Positions 57,126 to 64,000 of a stretch of DNA of 64,000 nt are shown piece by piece; the first letter of the stretch is position 1, and each line of letters starts with the position of its first letter. The stretch covers positions 89,559,721 through 89,623,720 of the forward strand of contig NW_023605083.1 of the NCBI RefSeq assembly GCF_014898055.3, given 5' to 3'. The notes beneath the pieces are model-generated. The model saw nothing but the letters and a program-made list of their open reading frames with translations. It made no database searches and was not told the DNA's origin. This stretch comes from Talpa occidentalis (lineage: Eukaryota; Chordata; Mammalia; Eulipotyphla; Talpidae). Made by a program: the position numbers and the translations under genes.

Positions 57126-58687
57126 GGACTGAGCCTGCAGAAAGTGAGGGAACACCCCCCCACTCCCCTCAAGCACTGCCCCATTCTTTTCAGCAACCCC
57201 CTACCCCTCCCACCACCATCCTGCCCAATATCTCTGCACCACCGCCCTCTCCATGGCCACTCAGGCGCCCTCATCACCAGGTTTCCCAGGGTGGGCTGTG
57301 GCCGTGCTGTCACCTGGTGGCCTGCGGTGCCCCAGGACTGGACCTGCACCATCTCCCTTCCCCGCGGGTGTGTCCTCTCGCCTCCTTTACATACATTTCA
57401 TAAAACAACATTTAAATTTTGGACCTTCCTTAGGTCACACAGGTACTAGTGGCTCAACCAAGATTTGAACCTAGCTTGTGGGATTCCAGAGTTCCTGCTC
57501 TGGACTGTGGTCCCTCTTTATGGCATCATGAGTTACCTACCATTTTTGCAGTAGTTTTTAGGGTATTTATACCTGCCATAAACAGAGCATGTGCACGCCC
57601 AGTCTACCACAGTGACCACTGTCCACACCATGCTCTAGTTTCAGCAGTCTCAGGCCAGGGGTCACCATTGTCAATGCAACACCATTCCACAGTTCTCTAA
57701 TTGAGCCTAGCAGCCTGATTTTGGTCCAGTTTGAAAAGCTTCAATATGTAAAGATTATATTCTAGATAAATGGTGGGCTATCATGAAAGCAATTCACCCA
57801 ATGGATTCTACCATACGGATTAGAGGCCAGTTTCTCTGGTTTTCCATGTATTTCTAGGTATTCATGCCTAGAAAGCAAATACATCATTTACTATAAATTA
57901 ATAATGGAGCAAAATATTGGATTAAAATAATCTAACACAGTTTGGTCACTAGAAGCACACAAGCTGGCGTGCACTACATGTTTTTGGCACTTAAATGTGA
58001 CCCTAGAGAATCTTATGCCCAATAGAGGAGACATATTCAAGGCACAGGCAAGAGAGCAAGCAAAACTATGCATAGGCCAGGATTTCTATAACCTACCTAT
58101 CTTAAAAAAAAAAAAAGTTTATTTGCATTGTTTTTCTCTCTCAGGGCTGTTGCATGTTAGCTATATGGCATGCTGACACTTTAGAACCAAGTGATACAGT
58201 AATCAATAAAAATATATGAATTTCCAGTTAAAATTTTTATTTAATGTTGGACATAATTAATATTTCAAAATTGGTTTTCTTCTTTTCTCATGAGATGATT
58301 TTTCATAGCATATCAGAGTAAATTTGGACTTCCATCACCCAACAAACTTTGAGATTGGTGAAGATATAAAAGGTTTTGCTCACATCCAAACTTTTGTAAA
58401 AATGAGAAATAGAAGCCCTTTTCGACCTCTCCAGAAGCAGAAATGATTTCCATTTATAGCATTTAACATCATTCCTTGCTGTGATTGGAGGGGAATTCAA
58501 CAAGGCACAATCGATGCTCCTGTTTGTTTGAACAAAAGGTGCCAGCCAGTACACATTTTGGCCAAAGAATTCCTCAGGAATTCTGAAAAAGATAGCCACA
58601 TCTTGAACTTACTTGAAAACATTAAATTATAGTCATTTTACTTGCTTTTTTTCCCAAAGAGGAAAAAATTCATTTGACTGTGATGAG
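57126..58687. other. Unassigned, with a MIR tail
   Basis: A MIR-like tail 'ccttaggtcacacaggtact' is at 57428-57447. 57490-58140 is unassigned. 58200-58620 is unique-looking and carries a 98-codon minus frame with no recognised homologue. Confidence 0.4.
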
Positions 58688-59148
58688 TGTTAGAGGGAAA
58701 GGATGTCCTGAGCTAATTCCATACAGGCTTTGTGGCCTCCACCCCAACTCCAGATCAAAGCCATCAAGATACTGGAAATGACAAATCCCATCATCACCAA
58801 AGGGAGGGTTGCTGGGACCTGAGGGTGGAGTCAAGCTGCCAGGTTTGATATAAAACCAGACACGTGGGCCTTGGGGCCCTCTCTTGACTTCAAAGCTCTT
58901 AGCTCTTCACCAGCTGTCAGTGTGCCATTGGGATACCAGGTTGGCGAAACGGGTAGGACATATTTAAGAATTTGTCTCCCTCTTTTCTCCCTGAGTTGTA
59001 CATTTCCTCATTTCCCCTTTCCTTGTACATAAACCTTTTATTAACCCTTGTGTGTGCCTGCAGTTGAGTATTAATAAGTCCCTCTTAAGGGCCCGGGTGA
59101 GGACCCACAGTCAGGCAACCCATTTTATATCGGGGTTGCCCTGTAACA
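58688..59148 (+). mobile_element. LTR, family 2
   Basis: 461 bp, TGTTAGAGGG...CTGTAACA, closely similar to 52542-53002. Flanks (TGAG and GTAG) do not form a duplication, so it may derive from recombination or have mutated flanks. Confidence 0.88.
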
Positions 59149-59649
59149 GTAGGACATTGCCCCCCAGACCGCCAGCCCAGAACCTCGGCAGTAGCAGGTC
59201 TCTGCATGTCTTACTTGGTCCAGTGGCAGCAGGACTTGGGGAGACTGTGCAGAGGACCACAGTTTCTGATGGTCAGGGCTTGCTGCACCCCACCTGCTCC
59301 TACAGCTGCAGCTCCTCCTCCCACCATCTGTTGGTAACTGGACCTTCTCCGTCCTCTACCCTGTTAGTTAAAATAGATCTTTTTCTTTTGCGTCTCCAAA
59401 AGCACTTTTGTTTGCATGATGTGGCCACTAGTGTCTAAGACCCAGACCTGGTGAAAGGTTCTGACCTGGTGTCCATTTTCTTAGACTTTTTCCCAGTAAC
59501 AATTGAGACTTTAGAGACTGCGTGTTTCTCTGAATACAGCCAAAGCCTCCATAAAACCTTGATATTTGCTGGGGTGGTGTGGTGTCTTGAGGTTGCCCAA
59601 GGTAAAGCCTCGTAAGTAAGTTTCCTTGTTCATTAAAATAGCCACCTAC
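59149..59649. other. Probable ERV/LTR-derived sequence, uncertain
   Basis: 59610-59650 ('gtttccttgttcattaaaat') continuing after the SINE with 'cgcctgcctctttctttgtt' resembles an LTR R-U5. The rest is unassigned. Confidence 0.3.
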
Positions 59650-59930
59650 CGGGCCTGCCCGGTGGCGCAGCGGTTGAGCGCTGGGTTGCGAAGCTGCCCG
59701 CAGCCTCTGCAGCACCGGTTCGATCCCCGGCTACTCCCTGGCTGCTGGGCGAGAGTTCCACATGGCACGCAGACCTCTCCTACCGCCCGCTGCTCCCCTC
59801 AGCAGTGTACTTTGGTCCTCCTGCCTGTTCCGCACCCTGCTTTGGCTCTGGTGAATTCTCTCACCCTCCAGCGCTTCTGACTGTACCCAGTGCTTGTATA
59901 AATAAATAAATAAATCTTAAAAAAAAAAAA
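59650..59930 (+). mobile_element. SINE (full-length, best-preserved copy)
   Basis: Starts GGGCCTGCCCGGTGGCGCAG, has GGTTCGATCCCC (B box), several intact CpGs, and ends (AAAT)nCTT plus 13 A. Perfect 15-bp target duplication AAAATAGCCACCTAC at 59635-59649 and 59928-59942. Intact CpGs suggest that it is the youngest copy here. Confidence 0.95.
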
Positions 59931-60040
59931 ATAGCCACCTACTCTGGAACGCCTGCCTCTTTCTTTGTTTTCACCTTGCTCTCTGCATACCAGGCCCAGT
60001 ACAGATTATATCAGGGAGATTATCCTGGGTGTACTCCAAC

Positions 60041-60497
60041 TGTTACAGGGCAACCCCGATATAAAACAGGTTGCCTGACTGTGGGTCCTCGCCCCCGCGC
60101 TTAAAAGGGACTTATTAATACTCCACTGCAGGCACACACAAAAGATTAATAAAAGGTTTATTTACAAGGAAAGGGGAAATGAGGAAATGTACAACTCAGG
60201 GAGAAAAGTGGGAGATAAATTCTTAAATGCATCCTACCCATTCGCTGACCTGGAATCCTATTGGCACACTGACAGCTGGTGAAGAGCCAAAAGCTGGAAG
60301 GCCAAGAGAACCCAGGCCCACATGTCTGGTTTTATACCAAACCTGGCAGCTTGACTCCACCCTCAGGTTCCAGCGACCCTCCCCATGGTGATGATGGGAT
60401 TTGTCATTTCCAGTGTCTTGATGGCTTTGGTCTGGAGTGGGGGTGGAGTCCACAAAGCCTGTGTGGAATTAGTTCAGGTCATCCTTTCCCCCTAACA
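60041..60497 (-). mobile_element. LTR, family 2, minus (3' LTR of a truncated provirus)
   Basis: 457 bp, minus orientation. On the minus strand it is preceded directly by GAAAGGGGGAAT, a polypurine tract (60498-60509), so it is the 3' LTR of a minus-strand element. Confidence 0.9.
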
Positions 60498-60716
60498 ATT
60501 CCCCCTTTCACTTTTTGCCACCATTTCCACAGTGATGAAGATCAAATATATGGATGCTGGGATGCAGTCTCAGATGAAAATTTTTCAGGGTTCCAATGTG
60601 AAAGAAAACCAGTCTCTCCAGGTATTGTCCATTGAGGAATGTGAAAGTCCTCCATTCCTGGAAAAACAGTTCATCAGTCCAAGCCAAAAAAAAACCCAAA
60701 AAACAAAAAACATCTG
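60498..60716 (-). mobile_element. Inverted ERV tail
   Basis: Minus-strand match to the last roughly 225 bp of copy A before its 3' LTR (about 52317-52541), including the text around 'gatgaactgtttttccagga'. It ends abruptly at about 60711-60716, where plus-oriented ERV sequence begins. Confidence 0.85.
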
Positions 60717-61967
60717 GAAGCATTTTCACTTGGGAAAACGGGTAACACCTTGACCGGATATGTATGTAAATTGTCAATGGTGATAGTTGCCTTGTAATAT
60801 TGTATACTTCAATTGTTTGATAGCTACAGAAATTGTTTCTGTAAAAAAATACACTTGGTCTCAACATATTCTTATAGATGGAACTTTTTATGGGTTAAAA
60901 AATTTTTACTACAAAGGACTGAATAGACTGTTGGAGATAAACTTGATTTTTATTAAGTTTTGACGTAATACTGGAAATTTTGTTGCATTTTGTTCTAATT
61001 CAACAGAGTTTTCTTGTCTTGACTGACCAGGATCTGCACCAATGTTAAATTACGTTTTTTTCTTTTTTCAGCAGCTTAACTTGTGTTTGTGTTTTCTTTC
61101 CCCTTGATACCAACACAGCATAAAACTATTGGTAGCAATCTTTTACTGCTTATCACAGAGTCTATTTTTCCATAACTTCCATAGGGATTTTGTTTGCTTA
61201 AACAAACAAAAAAATTGGACATGAGTTTCATTGTGTGGCTTTGAGTGGAGTTCTTCCAGGAAGTTGAAACAGAGCTGAACCAAGAAGAGGAGAAACTGTT
61301 GCTTTGCTCTTAGGGTTCCAGAGACCTCCAAAGAAGGTGAGGAAGCTTGCCTCCATTGGCAGGACTGAACAACCTGGCAAACGAAAAAGTCCTGGTACCC
61401 TCGAGAAGAGGAAAGCCCAGGTGGAGTCTGGTGAGACAAACTTTGTTCTTGAAGCCTATGTGGACCAGATGTCAAGAGTTTGCTCTGATCCTATGTGGAG
61501 TATTCCAACAAAGCAGCTAAAATTGCTGTTTAGTTATTCTGCCCTGTGATTGTATGCAAAAATAAATAATACGGTTTAAAAGTAATATTAGTTTGCAAAC
61601 TTTTGCTATACTGTTGAAACAATTTGGGATCAAGGTTGAAAGAAGTTTTTTTTTTTTTTTTAACATATGTTTAACCAATTTTAAGTTGTTTTTTTTTTTT
61701 TTTTTTTTCCCTGTGATTTTGATATATTTGTTGTCTTGTTTTGGCTAATGCCTCCAGATTTGTTTTTTTTTTTTTTCCTTTTGGCTTGGATAATGGACTA
61801 TTTTCCAGTAATGAAAAATGCCATACTGGACATTGTTGGACAATTCTGCTGCTAATTGTTGCTTCTCTTACATACATTGTAACCCCGAAAAAAGACTGTC
61901 TCTTAAGACGACACCCTGAGATCTGTTCCACCATAGCTATGGTGAAATAAAAATTAAAAGGGGGGAT
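60717..61967 (+). mobile_element. ERV internal region, decayed (copy B)
   Basis: Matches copy A from 51304 on. After 'ggctaatgcctccagat' (61743-61759) it diverges from copy A and runs to its own polypurine tract AAAAGGGGGGAT (61956-61967) before a family-1 LTR. T-runs lie at 61648-61661, 61687-61708 and 61760-61777. No intact retroviral frame. Confidence 0.8.
61248..61549 (+). pseudogene. Coding-like core segment in ERV copy B, unidentified
   Basis: Counterpart of 51826-52137: the same two phases and the same phase change (here with an added TAG at 61311-61313), and the same 81-codon end frame closing at 61547-61549. Against copy A the end frame has about 6 replacement and 3-4 silent changes. 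Confidence 0.4.
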
Positions 61968-62523
61968 TGTAGCAGGGTAGTTCCCAGGGAAAGGGGAGGT
62001 TCCAGGTTTCCTGCCCCACCCAAGGGAGGGTGGAGCTGAGCAGAGTGAGAGAGAAGCTGCAGAGGAGACCGAGGAAGGAAGGAAGCAGGATGGAGAGCCA
62101 GCAGGAGCCCTGGAGGAGGTACATGGAACGGAGAGACATGTGAAGAAACAACGCTTGCCTTTTGGTCGTGGATGAGAGACCCGTGGGGAGGTGATAATGG
62201 CAGTTTTTGTCTTGATTTTGATTTTTCTCTTTTCCTTCCAGACTTGTCTAGTGGTTTCTGATCCTTTTCTGTGGGTCCCACTAGAAGATGCTTTAGACTT
62301 GTGACAGGCTTTGGGGTCTTGTTCTGGGCCAGTCCTGCTTGGGTGGACTTTTACCCATGAGGGGACGGGTAACTTTGGGTGCTTGATTTAGAAACTATAT
62401 TCTTTGCCTTTCCTGTATTGTTTTCTAATTGTATTAAAGTTCTTTCCCATTAAAGATGGCAGAACCTATTTAGAGCAGGCAGGTGTGTGGGGTTTAAGGT
62501 ATCCCTCTCCCTACCCTCTAACA
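61968..62523 (+). mobile_element. LTR, family 1 (3' LTR of copy B)
   Basis: 556 bp, TGTAGCAGGG...CCCTCTAACA, directly after a polypurine tract. Compared with 47178-47780 it lacks some internal text (for example the TTGATGCGGC region), giving the shorter length. Confidence 0.9.
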
Positions 62524-62870
62524 GATTGTTTGTAAACTACCAGGTAAGTTTGCAGGCAGTCTTACAGTTGGACCCAGGGGATAGCTAGAGTTTTTCTCAA
62601 CTTGATTTTTATTTGAGAATGACTTTCATTTGAAACATGATTGATCTGAGCAATACCAGCAATACCAGCTCAGCTATAATTCTGATAATGTTGGCATTCT
62701 CTCAGGAAACTGGTATTCTCTCCCTGATAAAAGCAGTAAGCAACAATAATTGTTGCTGTTATTCTAAAGAGTTAAAATGTCTTGAAAGCTTTCTAGCTGC
62801 TGCCCTTGTCAGTTCAGGCTTCCATAGCAAAATACTCATAGACTGGGCACTTTAAAAAGCAGGAATTCAT
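62524..62870. other. Unassigned sequence
   Basis: Nothing recognised. Confidence 0.4.
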
Positions 62871-63160
62871 GGGTCTTCCCAGTGGCACAGGGGTTAAGAT
62901 GCAGCCTCTGCAGCTGTCTGCAGCCTCTACAGCACAAGTTCAATCTCCGGCTGGCCAGGGAGCTACCCACATGGTGCAGCAGACCTCCCCTGACTCCCCG
63001 GCTGTTCCCCTCAGCAGCGTACTTCAGTCAATCTGCCTGTTCTGTTCCCTGCTCTGTCTCTGGTGAATCCTCTCACCACCCACCCCTGCCACACACACAC
63101 AAACCTCTGGCCTGTACCCCAGCTCTTGTATGCATAAATAAATAAAACTTAAAAAAAAAA
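62871..63160 (+). mobile_element. SINE (full-length, with CA insertion)
   Basis: Starts GGGTCTTCCCAGTGGCACAG. A (CA)-rich piece lies at 63091-63102 inside the body. Ends AATAAATAAAACTTAAAAAAAAAA. Target duplication CAGGAATTCAT at both ends (62860-62870 and about 63163-63173). Confidence 0.9.
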
Positions 63161-63801
63161 CACAGGAATTCATTGCTTGAAGCTCATCAACACACATACA
63201 CACACACCCCTTGTCCTAAAAACGAGGTCAGGCAGGTATTAGCATCCCCACTTTGGACATGAGTTCATTTTGAGGCTCAGAGTGGTTCTGTGACTTATCC
63301 AACGCTTTTCTTTGATAATTAATTTTACATGGTAATCTTTTAAAAACTAGATGATGATCTTGTAATAATTATTTCTAGATGATGATCTTGTAATGAATCT
63401 GTCAGTGTCCTGCTCACATCCCCTTAGCACTGGCCCTTGGGTGTGTGATGATTGTGTCCTACCGTAAACCCCTGAGGCTCAATGGCCCCGGGCGCTGCCC
63501 TCAGCCTGCTGGCTGAGAACTGAGGCTGGAAACCTCAGCTTCCTTGCCTCTGATATAGAACCTCAGAAGCTGTCTGCACAGTCCCCCAGGGCTCTGGTAG
63601 GACTAGCTGCAATTGCCCACAGGGCTAACCTGCTCAGTAATACACTCAGTTTTCATCCTGCCCTGCCCGACCTCCCCACTCCCCACCTGAGATCACTTTC
63701 CAGACGAATACTTGTACCAAAACCTTGTCTCAGTGACTGCTTCTGGGGAAACACAACCAAAGACAATTTGGGGGGAACAAAGTATAGAAATTATAAAAAC
63801 A
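63161..63801. other. Unassigned, with a MIR tail and a short duplication
   Basis: A MIR-like tail ('gcatccccactttggacatg', 'gtgacttatccaacgc') lies at 63241-63305. 'tagatgatgatcttgtaat' occurs twice at about 63348-63366 and 63375-63394. Confidence 0.5.
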
Positions 63802-64000
63802 GGGCCTCCCTAGTGGCACAAGGGCTTAAGCACAGCACAGTGAAGCTATCCGCAGCCTCTGTAGCACAAGTTTGATCCTCAGCCAGGGAGCTACCCACAT
63901 GGCACAGCAAACCTCTCCTGTCTCGCCCGCTGCTCCCTTCAGCCGTGGATTTCAGTCAGTCTACCTGTTCTGTTCCCCACTCTGTCTCTGGTGAATACTC
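63802..64000 (+). mobile_element. SINE, cut by window end
   Basis: Starts GGGCCTCCCTAGTGGCACAA and proceeds through the family body to the last base (about 200 of 260 bp). The tail lies outside the window. Confidence 0.92.

Noticed and set aside
58303..58599. 98-codon minus frame possibly encoding a small protein
   Set aside because: No recognised homologue, AT-rich setting, no upstream promoter-like features. Left unassigned.
61304..61549. 81-codon ERV frame as a conserved functional small protein
   Set aside because: No ATG at the start in either copy; replacement changes are not fewer than silent ones relative to expectation; upstream phase is broken in both copies. Reported only as a sequence curiosity.
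1..64000. Prokaryotic-type system (defence island, operon, phage)
   Set aside because: SINEs, LINEs, LTRs, microsatellites and CpG-island structure are mammalian throughout; no gene-dense stretch exists.

Overview
The window is mammalian genomic DNA, mostly non-coding. Nine copies of one tRNA-derived SINE family set the lineage. Each has a Pol III B-box core (GTTCGATCC-like), a body of about 260 bp, and a tail of AATAAA repeats, TCTT and an A-run, the layout of a 'T+' SINE. From memory this most resembles the Rhin-1-type SINEs of horseshoe and leaf-nosed bats, so a yinpterochiropteran bat is my best guess, untested. Ancient MIR, L2, MER5A-like, MaLR-like and L1M-like relics confirm a placental mammal.

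Layout: 1-6 kb is mostly unique sequence with L2 and MIR relics, a probable LTR and one solo LTR ('family 1', 4-bp target duplication). 7-19 kb is AT-rich and built from old L1 relics, into which younger insertions landed: a twin-primed L1 (8080-8694), a composite SINE-plus-transduction insertion (15276-15867), another SINE and a 21-bp micro-insertion. 19-47 kb looks like intergenic or gene-desert sequence: MIR/L2/L1 relics, two SINEs, microsatellites, a MaLR-like element, another family-1 LTR, and several repeat-free ATTA-rich stretches that look like conserved non-coding elements. 47-53 kb and 58.7-62.5 kb are a nested endogenous-retrovirus cluster with two LTR families that share internal sequence, two solo insertions with perfect 4-bp duplications, polypurine tracts, and one inverted junction. 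All are decayed and no retroviral gene is intact.

The only convincing protein-coding locus is a single-exon reading frame on the minus strand at 54,962-56,734. Conserved blocks identify it as a POM121-like (nucleoporin-related) gene. It starts inside a CpG island with two TGACGT (CRE-type) motifs upstream, carries two in-frame minisatellites (4 x 15 codons and 4 x 48 codons), and has a 1-bp deletion in one 48-codon unit that changes its C-terminus.

I found no functional RNA gene, no intact retroelement gene and no multi-gene system. The most informative items are the POM121-like gene with its predicted acylated N-terminus, the composite SINE transduction, the twin-primed L1 and the mosaic ERV cluster. 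Repeat-family names come from recognition by eye, not a library search; boundaries of old repeats are approximate.
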